A DNA stretch of 10,740 bases from Methanobacteriota archaeon (lineage in GTDB: Archaea > Halobacteriota > Methanosarcinia > Methanosarcinales > Methanoperedenaceae): the NCBI GenBank assembly GCA_018899795.1, contig JAHIHJ010000153.1, positions 1 through 10,740 of the forward strand, in the 5' to 3' direction. The notes below the pieces were generated by a model. The model ran no database searches and was not told where the DNA came from. It saw only the letters and a list, made by a program, of their open reading frames with translations. Each line of letters opens with the position of its first letter. Position 1 is the stretch's first letter. Position numbers and translations under genes: made by a program. This document shows positions 1 to 6,929 of this stretch, in pieces.

Positions 1-660
1 ACATTACCAGAAACCAGGATTTCGGCTATTTCGCTTTTTAAGGAAAAGGTGTGCAGCAGATCAAAAGCAATAATAGTTTTTGGTTCTCTGGCTGCTGGAA
101 CATATGATGAAAATAGCGATATAGACCTGCTTGTAATTATTGACAATGAGAAAGAAATCAAAGAAATTAAAAAATGTATTAATGAAATTCATGAACTTCT
201 TGGAGAATATATAAATGTTCACTTCCTTAACTCAAATCAAGCCAGGAATGAATTTAATAAAAACGAACTAATAAGAACTGCGCTGATAAGCGGTATTTTA
301 GTTTATGGCGGAGATCATGTGCGGGAGATCATGAAATCACCAGGCGATCTAAAAGAACTCAGTTTCATAAGAGAAAGAATAAATGCCGCCACGAGAAATT
401 ACGCCAACAAAGATCACGAATCAACTAAAGAAATAGTTTTTTCGGTAGTTGAAGACATGGCATTTCTTGTATGTAAGCTGGAAGGAGTGGACGCATTATC
501 AAGAAAAGATGCGCTTTCAAAAATAAGTAAATTAAATGAATACAAAGTATTAAGTGAAATGGATAAATTCAACGTGGGAAATATGCTGGAAGTTATGGAA
601 GATATTTACATTAAGATCTTTAACAGAAAAATTTTGAAAGGTGAATACATTGAAAGATGA
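1..660 (+). CDS. MNT-type nucleotidyltransferase, 5' partial
   Basis: This is a nucleotidyltransferase of the DNA polymerase beta superfamily (MNT/KNTase-like). The active-site signature GSLAAGTYDENSDID fits GS-x10-DxD exactly, so the metal-binding aspartates are intact. An alpha-helical region of about 130 residues follows and could be a HEPN-like or KNTase C-terminal domain. A GTG at 49 is a possible start, but the frame is open back to base 1. The residues before the signature (FKEKVCSRSKAIIVFGS) look like the usual helix and first strand of the fold, so the true start is probably at or before the window edge. The gene is AT-rich compared with the genes from 822 on, which suggests a different origin. 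It overlaps the next frame by 11 bases, as in MNT/HEPN toxin-antitoxin pairs, where MNT proteins AMPylate the HEPN partner. The fold is firm; the toxin-antitoxin role is inferred. Confidence 0.75.
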   Translation, partial: TLPETRISAISLFKEKVCSRSKAIIVFGSLAAGTYDENSDIDLLVIIDNEKEIKEIKKCINEIHELLGEYINVHFLNSNQARNEFNKNELIRTALISGILVYGGDHVREIMKSPGDLKELSFIRERINAATRNYANKDHESTKEIVFSVVEDMAFLVCKLEGVDALSRKDALSKISKLNEYKVLSEMDKFNVGNMLEVMEDIYIKIFNRKILKGEYIER

Positions 661-821
661 ATTAAAGAACGAGATAATTGAAGATCTCGATCGTGCTAAA
701 AATGCGTTTGCTTCTGCAAAAGTCAGGAGTTATCTAAAATTTTCGCCGGTATTTCTCTTCATGGTTGTTGTTGAGTGCTTATTCAGTATCGTTAAATTAA
801 TAGAACATCAGTGCATTCAGG
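650..821 (+). pseudogene. truncated HEPN-like partner of the nucleotidyltransferase
   Basis: A TTG at 650 follows the Shine-Dalgarno-like AGGTGA at 639-644 by 5 bases and overlaps the end of the nucleotidyltransferase gene, a typical translationally coupled partner start (GTG at 641 is the alternative). About 57 residues are readable. They begin KDELKNEIIEDLDRAKNAFA and form a charged amphipathic helix followed by a hydrophobic segment (FLFMVVVECLFSIVKLI), which fits the first helices of a small helical HEPN-type protein. The frame has no stop of its own: it continues to 946, but past 822 it only reads the aconitase gene out of frame. The 3' part therefore appears lost at a junction near 810-821. 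The catalytic Rx4-6H motif expected near the C terminus of a HEPN RNase is not visible. The family assignment is weak; the truncation is better supported. Confidence 0.45.
790..802 (+). promoter_or_regulatory. candidate TATA box for the aconitase gene
   Basis: The AT-only stretch TTAAATTAA is centred about 26 bases before the ATG at 822. No Shine-Dalgarno sequence precedes that ATG. This is the arrangement expected for a leaderless archaeal transcript starting at or next to the start codon. The surrounding DNA is AT-rich anyway, so the match is only suggestive. Confidence 0.3.
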
Positions 822-3296
822 ATGCAAATGATCCCACCAGTCCTTCAAGATTATCAGGCTCACATAACAGAGCGGCAAAAACAGGGTATTCCGCCCCTGC
901 CTCTTTCAGCCATGCAGGTAGCAGCCCTTTCAGACCTTGTTTTTGACCCGCCAGCGGGAAAAGAAAAATTAATACTTAAATTGCTCAAAGAGCACGTCCC
1001 TCCGGGTGTTGATCCCGCCGCGCTTGAAAAAGCAAAACTTTTAAGACGTATCGCGCTTCGTGAAAAGCAGTCGCCGATACTCTCGCCCTGCGACGCAGTA
1101 AGAATGCTGGGGCTGATGAAAGGAGGATATAATCTAGAGACTCTTATCGAACTGCTGGAAGGCGGGGAACTTGCAGGTGAAGCCGTAAAAGCCCTTTCAG
1201 ATACGATACTGGTTTTCGGGTTCTTTGAAAGAATACATGAGCTTGCATCATCAAATCCCCATGCAAAGAATGTCATGGAAAGCTGGGCAAAGGCAGAATG
1301 GTTCACAAGTTGCCCGGAATTCCCGGATTCACTGACAGTAACGGTATTCAAAGTGCCGGGTGAGGTAAATACCGACGACCTCTCGCCTGCATCGCGCGCA
1401 ACAAGCCGCCCTGACATCCCCCTCCACGCCCTTCACATGCTTGAGAACCGTTACCCCAACGCGATCCCTGAAATTGAGGGACTTAAAAAGAAAGGACATC
1501 CGATCGCATTTACAACCGACGTTGTCGGGACGGGCAGCAGCAGGAAATCAGCAATGAATTCCGTCATCTGGTGGACAGGCGAGGACATCCCCGGAGTCCC
1601 GAACAAACGCAGGGGCGGTATCATACTGGGAAGCCAGATAGCTCCGATATTCTTTAATACCGCCCGGGACAGCGGCGCCATTCCTGTCAGGTGCGATGTT
1701 TCAGGGCTCAAGACAGGCATGGTCATCACAGTTGATTTCGTAAAGAGACGAATACTTGATGAGAGTGGGAACAAGATAACTGATTTTAAACTTGAACCAG
1801 AAACACTTCCTGATGAATACAGGGCAGGAGGCAGGCTATCGCTCATTATCGGAAAAGAACTTACAAGAAAAGCCCAGGATGCGCTCGGAATAAGGAATGA
1901 GTTGTTCATCGAACCCGCATCTGTGAAGGCGTCAAGCCGCGGCTACACGCTGGCTCAAAAGATAGTCGGGAAAGCATGCGGTCTTGCAGGCGTCTGTCCA
2001 GGTCAGTCGTGTCTTCCGAAGATCACCACGGTGGGTTCCCAGGATACCACTGGTCCCATGACCGCCGATGAAATTAAGGAACTTGTATGCCTTGAATTCC
2101 ATGCCCCTTTAGTCATGCAGTCGTTCTGCCATACAGCGGCGTATCCCACTCCTGAGGACAGGGAGATGCATAAGTCGCTCTCCAGATTTTTCAAAGACAG
2201 AGGCGGAGTTGTGCTAAAACCCGGGGACGGAATAATCCATTCCTGGTTGAACCGGATGATCCTGCCGGATACTGTGGGCACAGGTGGTGACAGTCACACG
2301 CGCTTCCCAATCGGCATTTCTTTCCCGGCAGGAAGCGGTCTTGTAGCTTTTGCAGCAGCGCTTGGCTTCATGCCTCTCGATATGCCTGAGAGCGTGCTTG
2401 TGCGGTTCAGGGGCAAACTCAGGAAAGGAATATTCCTGCGGGATGCCGTGAACGCCATTCCATATTTTGCAATGCAGCAGGGAAAACTCTCGCTTGAGAA
2501 GAAGAACAAGAAGAACGTGTTTAACGGAAGGATATTGGAAATAGAAGGGCTGGATCTCTCTGTTGAAGAAGCATTTGAGCTAACTGATTCAAGCGCTGAA
2601 CGCTCGGCTGAAGCTTCGGTGATCGCGCTTTCGGAGGAACAGGTTTCCCTGTTTTTGAAGGATAGTGTATCAATATTGAGATCACTTTCAAACGAGGGCT
2701 ATTCATGCGCTGCTCTTGAGAACAGGATTAAGGAAATGGAAGAATGGCTTGCTCATCCGGCGCTTCTAAAAAGGGATGACGATGCTGAATATGCGGATAT
2801 CATAGACATCGACCTTTCAGATATCAGAGAACCGCTGCTTGCATGCCCCAATGATCCTGACTACATTAAGCCGCTCTCTGAAGCTGAGGGTGAAAAGATA
2901 GATGAGGTATTTATCGGCTCATGCATGACGAACCTTAACCATTTCAGGAATGCCGCAAGGATACTTGGGAAAGAGGGAAAGAGCGCATCAAAGCTCTGGC
3001 TCTCACCGCCCACAAGACTTGTGGAAGAACACCTGAAAGAGACTGGCGAATATGATGTATTCAAACAGCCTGGAGTGAGACTTGAGATACCTGGATGCAG
3101 CCTGTGCATGGGCAACCAGGCAAGAGTTGCGGATAACGTCATAGTTTTCTCCACATCCACACGGAACTTTGATAACCGAATGGGTAAGAATGCGAAAGTA
3201 TATTTAGGTTCGGCAGAACTTGCTGCTGTTGTTTCAACGTTAGGGAGGATACCTTCGAATGAGGAATATTTTTCACGGCTCAATGGAATTGTGTGA
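822..3296 (+). CDS. acnB: aconitate hydratase, AcnB type
   Basis: The 824-residue protein matches AcnB from end to end. It interconverts citrate and isocitrate through cis-aconitate, and AcnB enzymes often also act on 2-methylisocitrate. Layout: an N-terminal HEAT-like domain (about 1-155), a swivel domain with NTDDLSPA (near 180) and GTGSSRKSA (near 236), then the catalytic domains with SQDTTGPMT, FCHTAAYP (near 435) and GTGGDSHTRFPIGISF (near 486). The [4Fe-4S] ligands are Cys701 in GSCMTN and Cys759/Cys762 in GCSLCMGNQ, matching E. coli 710, 769 and 772. It is about 40 residues shorter than E. coli AcnB, mostly at the C terminus. ATG 822 is chosen because the stop at 801-803 excludes an earlier start; ATG 828 in the same frame is equally possible. 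In a methanogen-like archaeon it would serve the oxidative branch from citrate to 2-oxoglutarate and thus glutamate synthesis; that role is inferred. Confidence 0.97.
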   Translation: MQMIPPVLQDYQAHITERQKQGIPPLPLSAMQVAALSDLVFDPPAGKEKLILKLLKEHVPPGVDPAALEKAKLLRRIALREKQSPILSPCDAVRMLGLMKGGYNLETLIELLEGGELAGEAVKALSDTILVFGFFERIHELASSNPHAKNVMESWAKAEWFTSCPEFPDSLTVTVFKVPGEVNTDDLSPASRATSRPDIPLHALHMLENRYPNAIPEIEGLKKKGHPIAFTTDVVGTGSSRKSAMNSVIWWTGEDIPGVPNKRRGGIILGSQIAPIFFNTARDSGAIPVRCDVSGLKTGMVITVDFVKRRILDESGNKITDFKLEPETLPDEYRAGGRLSLIIGKELTRKAQDALGIRNELFIEPASVKASSRGYTLAQKIVGKACGLAGVCPGQSCLPKITTVGSQDTTGPMTADEIKELVCLEFHAPLVMQSFCHTAAYPTPEDREMHKSLSRFFKDRGGVVLKPGDGIIHSWLNRMILPDTVGTGGDSHTRFPIGISFPAGSGLVAFAAALGFMPLDMPESVLVRFRGKLRKGIFLRDAVNAIPYFAMQQGKLSLEKKNKKNVFNGRILEIEGLDLSVEEAFELTDSSAERSAEASVIALSEEQVSLFLKDSVSILRSLSNEGYSCAALENRIKEMEEWLAHPALLKRDDDAEYADIIDIDLSDIREPLLACPNDPDYIKPLSEAEGEKIDEVFIGSCMTNLNHFRNAARILGKEGKSASKLWLSPPTRLVEEHLKETGEYDVFKQPGVRLEIPGCSLCMGNQARVADNVIVFSTSTRNFDNRMGKNAKVYLGSAELAAVVSTLGRIPSNEEYFSRLNGIV

Positions 3297-3380
3297 TATG
3301 CCAGAGATAGGAAACCAGGCAATATTATCTACATTATATACATTATCTGCATCATCGGAATCATTTGCATCATCTCAAAC

Positions 3381-3388
3381 TATATATA
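3381..3388 (+). promoter_or_regulatory. TATA box for dacZ
   Basis: TATATATA lies in an AT-rich stretch. Counting about 25 bases downstream puts the transcript start near 3408-3415, only a few bases before ATG 3418, so the mRNA would be leaderless or nearly so. No Shine-Dalgarno sequence precedes that ATG, which agrees. This is the strongest TATA element in the left half of the window. Confidence 0.6.
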
Positions 3389-3396
3389 ACAGTTAC

Positions 3397-3415
3397 GATA
3401 ATGATTATCATTATG
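3397..3415. promoter_or_regulatory. Fur-box-like palindromic operator in the dacZ promoter
   Basis: GATAATGATTATCATTATG contains a 17-base palindrome with perfect 8-base arms (ATAATGAT and ATCATTAT) around one central base. Against the 19-base E. coli Fur consensus GATAATGATAATCATTATC it matches 17 positions, and one of the two differences is the symmetric centre. It lies between the TATA box and the dacZ start, over the expected transcription start, the usual place for a repressor site. The regulator could be Fur, DtxR/MntR-like or another metal-dependent repressor; no regulator gene is in the window. Confidence 0.5.
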
Positions 3416-3417
3416 TG

Positions 3418-4371
3418 ATGTTTATGGAAGCTATTACGCTGAGCACTGCCTCTCCTCAAAAACTGCAAAAAAGGGAAGTGTATGCAAAAACCCAGATACC
3501 CTCTTCCGGAAAAAGGGATATTTCCATTCTGACAAGATCGGCAGTTGAGATGGCGCGCAACCTTAACGCTTCCGCAATTATCTCGTTTTCAGAAGAACAT
3601 CCAGAAACGCCATCCGGCATCCCTTTTCTTGTATTCACACCCCGGAAATCCACGATGATAAATGAACTTACCCGGTATATCGAAGAAAATAATGATATTA
3701 ATATTTATGATAGAGTTGAAACCCGGGCATTGAGCGCAGCCAATGATATCGGCGATGCTGCAGTCATCGCTTATATAAATAATATAGTGGAATGCGGCGG
3801 TCTTGTGGTCGGGATCATACGAATGAATGACAGCGATTCCATAGTAGTATATGACCTTTCAACTAACAGGACCATGAAAAAACTCAAGGAGTGTACTGAA
3901 AGGGTGGACGCGGGCGTCCTGCGGTCTGTCCTTTCCATCTCTCTTGAGATAGCCAGCCAGGGACGCGAAGGAAAATCATACGGGACTGCCTTTATTATCG
4001 GCGATTCGAATGAAGTACTCCGGCGGTCCCATCCTCTTGTACTTAACCCGTTTGAAAACCAACCCAAAGACAGCTGCAGCATCGTAAACTCCGAATGCTG
4101 GGAGACCGTGAAAAGTTTTGCGCAGATCGATGGTGTTTTTATAATCACTGGAAAAGGAATGATACGCGCCGCTGGCAGGTATCTGGATATCGATGCCAGG
4201 GACATGGAAGTTCAAAAGGGGCTGGGGGGAAGGCATACTTCAGCCGCAGCCATAACAAGGGATACGGAAACAATCGCTGTAACAGTATCTTCAAGCGGGG
4301 GTACGATCCGGATATTCATGGATGGTCATGAAATTTTGAAGATCGAACCTGACATCATGCTGGTGCAGTGA
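3418..4371 (+). CDS. dacZ: diadenylate cyclase, archaeal DacZ type
   Basis: This enzyme condenses two ATP into cyclic di-AMP, a second messenger for osmotic and potassium balance. The C-terminal DisA_N/DAC domain spans about residues 170-307 of the 317-residue product. It shows GKSYGTAFIIGD at its start, the catalytic DGV (canonical DGA) at 238-240, and GLGGRHTSAAAITRDTE with RHT at 272-274 where bacterial enzymes have RHR. The N-terminal half, with MARNLNASAIISFSEEHPET, resembles the pyruvate-kinase C-terminal-like domain that precedes DAC in archaeal DacZ proteins. The frame is open from 3259, but the extra 53 codons cross the TATA box and the Fur-like palindrome, are low-complexity and would overlap acnB. 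ATG 3418 (or ATG 3424) is therefore preferred. The stop TGA overlaps the next gene's start as TGATG, so the two are probably cotranscribed. Confidence 0.88.
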   Translation: MFMEAITLSTASPQKLQKREVYAKTQIPSSGKRDISILTRSAVEMARNLNASAIISFSEEHPETPSGIPFLVFTPRKSTMINELTRYIEENNDINIYDRVETRALSAANDIGDAAVIAYINNIVECGGLVVGIIRMNDSDSIVVYDLSTNRTMKKLKECTERVDAGVLRSVLSISLEIASQGREGKSYGTAFIIGDSNEVLRRSHPLVLNPFENQPKDSCSIVNSECWETVKSFAQIDGVFIITGKGMIRAAGRYLDIDARDMEVQKGLGGRHTSAAAITRDTETIAVTVSSSGGTIRIFMDGHEILKIEPDIMLVQ

Positions 4372-5054
4372 TGAAGTACTGGTTCACTGGTATTCTTCTG
4401 CTCTTTTTTGTCTCAGGATGCATTTCTTCTGAAGTCCCGGCCGGGGCTCCAGGTCAGTATGAGATTCCTGGTATTGATAACACCACGATATATTATCTCA
4501 ACGGGACTACTGTGAAAGTGGTAGACAGCGTAGCCAATGAGATCACTGTAAAATACATGCTCGATGATACAGGTGAATCAAATTTCAAGGATCCTGTGGC
4601 TGTTAATTCTTCAGGGAATGTGAGTTTCAATGTAACTTCCGAACCCATATTCGGAAGGAGTTATATCAGGTTTGACTTCAGTTCAGAGTTTTCCGGATTC
4701 GTGGCGTTCACCCAGTTAGACGGTCAGGATTTCATACGAATGACAGTGAAGAACAAGAGCGTCAGGGTAGTTCTGCCGCCGGATCACACAACAGGTTCCA
4801 GGTTCCTGGGCATCCCCAACCCCGATCCCGATAATATCACGATCGACACACTTGGAAGAGAGGTCCTTATATGGAATGATCCATATCCATTCCAGATATC
4901 GGTAAAATATTATCAACGGAGCGCTCCAACGATGTTTGCTTATTTTTCAATTATCCTTATTATATGCGTTTCTGTGATATCAGGGTATTATTATCTGACC
5001 ATCAGGTCATTGAGGAAAAAAAGGAAGATGATAGATAAGGCTTCCAAAAAATAA
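4371..5054 (+). CDS. membrane-anchored surface lipoprotein of unknown function
   Basis: I do not recognise a characterised family; the architecture is like uncharacterised archaeal lipoproteins. From ATG 4371 (GTG 4368 is an alternative) the 227-residue product starts with a charged-hydrophobic signal peptide ending in the lipobox VSGC (Cys17). A probably beta-rich ectodomain follows with seven N-glycosylation sequons (NTT, NGT, NSS, NVS, NVT, NKS, NIT). A second hydrophobic segment at about 189-211 (FAYFSIILIICVSVISGYYY) precedes a lysine/arginine-rich tail of about 16 residues. The positive tail predicts a cytoplasmic C terminus, so the ectodomain would be outside and tethered at both ends. 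Its start overlaps the dacZ stop by one base, so translational coupling is likely. A link to c-di-AMP signalling is inferred from position only. Confidence 0.7.
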   Translation: MKYWFTGILLLFFVSGCISSEVPAGAPGQYEIPGIDNTTIYYLNGTTVKVVDSVANEITVKYMLDDTGESNFKDPVAVNSSGNVSFNVTSEPIFGRSYIRFDFSSEFSGFVAFTQLDGQDFIRMTVKNKSVRVVLPPDHTTGSRFLGIPNPDPDNITIDTLGREVLIWNDPYPFQISVKYYQRSAPTMFAYFSIILIICVSVISGYYYLTIRSLRKKRKMIDKASKK

Positions 5055-5096
5055 AGAACCGCATATCAATGCAGTTTTTTCAAAAAGAAAAAATTC

Positions 5097-5119
5097 GGGC
5101 TCTGCTAACCGCAAAGCCC
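5097..5119. terminator. hairpin terminator between convergent genes
   Basis: GGGCT and AGCCC pair, and TGC (5103-5105) pairs with GCA (5111-5113) around a TAACC loop, giving an 8-base-pair stem with one mismatch. Read on the minus strand, the stem is followed by a T-rich run (AATTTTTTCTTTTTG) past the end of the FMN protein gene. Read on the plus strand it is followed by TTTT after two bases. It could end transcripts from both sides; the minus-strand reading looks stronger. Confidence 0.55.
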
Positions 5120-5127
5120 TGTTTTAA

Positions 5128-6717
5128 TTACTCATCCAGAATTGCTTCTGCTGTTTCCCTGTATGCGTTCATCACGTAGGGGATGCCGGATATCTTTGAA
5201 GCCTCTTCTGTGAGCGCCATACAATCATTCCTGTTTATCTTAGAAAGGTTGAACCTGCGCGAGCCTGCCATGAGCTGCTGCAGTCCTGTCCTGAACCTCT
5301 GGGTGTATGTATAGATGCCAAGCGCTCCAAGCGGAAGGTGCTTCATGTCGTCACCAAAGCGCTGGGCGAGTTCCTTGTAGCACACAAAGATCTCTTCCGG
5401 TTTTGTGCCGAATTCTGATACGGTCTTGGGCAGATCATTCTCATCTATCCACCTGCCGATGTTCTTGCCCACGAAACCGGGTATCATTAGTGCGCGTCCC
5501 ATGCAGACCGCTTTGAAGTAGGGTGAACCCATTGCAAGAGCCTTGTACACGCCGTCCTCACTTGAGAAACCACCAGCCATCGCAAGGTCAGGCACTCTCT
5601 CTCCTTTCTGGCTTAACTTTTCAGCGAACTCATAAGCAAGCGACTGCAGATAGAAAGTCGGGATGCCCCATTCTTCCATCATGGGCCACGGGCTCATACC
5701 TGTACCGCCCGGTGCGCCGTCGATTGTCAGCAGGTCTATCTTTGCCTCTGAGCAGTACTTGATCGCCATTGCAAGTTCCACCATGGAATATGCTCCGGTT
5801 TTCAGTGTCACTCTCTTGAATCCCATGTCGCGCAGGCGGTCTACCTCATCCATGAATCCATCCTTTGTAACAAAGCCGAGTCTTGAATGCCGCTCGAACT
5901 CCTTGATAGCATTGTCCTTATATGCGGCTGCGGTCGCCGGGTCATGAGGGTCGGGTGTTACGATGTATCCTCTTTTCTTGAGTTCTATTGCCCGCTCGAT
6001 GCTGTCAACCTTTATCTCCCCGCCGATGCATTTTGCGCCCTGTCCCCATTTTAGTTCGATTGTGTCAAGGTCATGCTTTGATGATACATATTCAGCCACT
6101 CCAAGTCTTGTATCTTCCACGTTCATCTGTACAAGTATTTCGCCATAGCCTTCATGGTATTTCTTGTATGTTGTGATGCGCCTGTCCATTTCAGGGGATA
6201 TCTTTATCTTGTGGTTGCTGTCAAGCACAAGTCCGGGGTCAATGCCGCATACGTTCTCACCGCACACAAGCGTGATGCCTGAGATGGCAGCACCTGCTGC
6301 GAAATGCTCCCAGTTCTTTCTCGCGACCTCGGTTGAGCCAAGAGCGCCTGTGAATATGGGCACTTTCATTCGGACTTTCTGAGTCCAGCCGTATTCAGTT
6401 TCCGTGTCCACTCTCGGGAAGATCGCGGTGTCCGGATTTGGATCTTCTCCGTCAGGAAGCCCGAAAGCGCCTACGGCATAGCCCTGTATGTTCAGATGGG
6501 AGTAATCCACAGGGTAGTTCTTGTCCGCGCCTGCTGTGATGTTCCCGTAGGGTCCGGGATATATTACTTCGCGTCCTCTGAATGAGGATTTGAATATTTC
6601 ACAGTTGCCGCGGCATCCGTCCACACATCGTGTGCATATCCCTGACATAGGGGATACACTCTTTGAACGATTATAGGTCTGCGTCACTTCATTCGCATTT
6701 GGTTGTCTAAGATTCAT
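5128..6717 (-). CDS. glutamate-synthase-like FMN protein with N-terminal Cys4 motif (paralogue 1)
   Basis: The 529-residue protein contains the FMN-binding central domain of glutamate synthase (Glu_synthase family) as a stand-alone unit. Matching segments are ELKWGQGAKCIGGEI (221-235), TLKTGAYSMVELA (304-316) and TIDGAPGGTGMSPWP (331-345), all in the TIM-barrel and FMN-phosphate region. There is no glutaminase domain and no GXGXG domain. The C-x5-C-x4-C [3Fe-4S] motif of true glutamate synthase is absent: only Cys405 lies in that area. Instead the N terminus has C28-x2-C31-x3-C35-x3-C39, which could hold a [4Fe-4S] cluster. The start is ATG with GGAGG just upstream (6721-6725 on the plus strand). 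It is divergent from the NuoEFG-like operon and paralogous to the protein starting at 10076. The substrate is unknown; a glutamate synthase annotation would over-reach without the other domains. Confidence 0.85.
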   Translation of the reverse strand: MNLRQPNANEVTQTYNRSKSVSPMSGICTRCVDGCRGNCEIFKSSFRGREVIYPGPYGNITAGADKNYPVDYSHLNIQGYAVGAFGLPDGEDPNPDTAIFPRVDTETEYGWTQKVRMKVPIFTGALGSTEVARKNWEHFAAGAAISGITLVCGENVCGIDPGLVLDSNHKIKISPEMDRRITTYKKYHEGYGEILVQMNVEDTRLGVAEYVSSKHDLDTIELKWGQGAKCIGGEIKVDSIERAIELKKRGYIVTPDPHDPATAAAYKDNAIKEFERHSRLGFVTKDGFMDEVDRLRDMGFKRVTLKTGAYSMVELAMAIKYCSEAKIDLLTIDGAPGGTGMSPWPMMEEWGIPTFYLQSLAYEFAEKLSQKGERVPDLAMAGGFSSEDGVYKALAMGSPYFKAVCMGRALMIPGFVGKNIGRWIDENDLPKTVSEFGTKPEEIFVCYKELAQRFGDDMKHLPLGALGIYTYTQRFRTGLQQLMAGSRRFNLSKINRNDCMALTEEASKISGIPYVMNAYRETAEAILDE

Positions 6718-6770
6718 GTTCCTCCAAGTTGGTTTTTTTAGAGCCTGATTTGCCCTTCTGTATTGTAAAC

Positions 6771-6778
6771 ATTTTATA
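6771..6778 (-). promoter_or_regulatory. TATA box for the minus-strand FMN protein gene
   Basis: On the minus strand the sequence reads TATAAAAT, about 54 bases before the ATG at 6717. It predicts a transcript start near 6748 and a leader of about 30 bases that includes the GGAGG ribosome-binding site. Confidence 0.5.
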
Positions 6779-6794
6779 GCGTTGTTGCACGCTC

Positions 6795-6845
6795 GGAAGC
6801 GGAAGGGAGCTTCCTTTATATAAATATTGCGTTAAGGAAGCGGAA
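6795..6845. repeat. 10-base direct repeat flanking a central TATA-like element
   Basis: GGAAGCGGAA occurs at 6795-6804 and again at 6836-6845, offset by 41 bases, close to four helical turns. The AT-rich TTTATATAAATATT (about 6815-6828) lies between the copies and could act as a TATA box on either strand. The first copy is also the left arm of an inverted repeat (GGAAGC 6795-6800 with GCTTCC 6809-6814). The second contains GGAAA (6842-6846), which pairs with TTTCC (6851-6855). The placement in a divergent promoter region suggests a paired operator. No known regulator site is recognised. Confidence 0.45.
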
Positions 6846-6895
6846 AGACTTTTCCTCCCTATTAATAGAGGATGATTTGTTAAAATTTTCCTGTC

Positions 6896-6903
6896 TTTAA
6901 ATA
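6896..6903 (+). promoter_or_regulatory. TATA box for the NuoEFG-like operon
   Basis: TTTAAATA lies 71 bases before the NuoE-like start codon; AGTATATA at 6903-6910 is a second candidate. Transcription would begin about 25 bases downstream, near 6925-6932, giving a leader of about 45 bases that starts next to the inverted repeat at 6930-6960. Confidence 0.45.
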
Positions 6904-6929
6904 GTATATAGTAGGTAAGTGGGTGGACA

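Noticed and set aside
49..660. GTG at 49 as the true start of the nucleotidyltransferase
   Set aside because: The frame is open to base 1 and the residues before 49 continue the expected fold; no ribosome-binding site precedes the GTG clearly. The gene is treated as partial.
822..946. C-terminal 41 residues of the HEPN-like frame as real protein
   Set aside because: They are an out-of-frame reading of the acnB 5' end, rich in Ser, Pro and His, with no helix pattern matching the N-terminal part.
3330..3375. Short repeats (CATTAT and TGCATCATC copies) as a CRISPR-like or iteron array
   Set aside because: The units are 6-9 bases, few and irregular, and lie in an AT-rich promoter region; there are no spacers of constant length.
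5128..6717. Annotation as a complete glutamate synthase large subunit
   Set aside because: Only the FMN domain is present; the glutaminase domain, GXGXG domain and [3Fe-4S] cysteines are missing.
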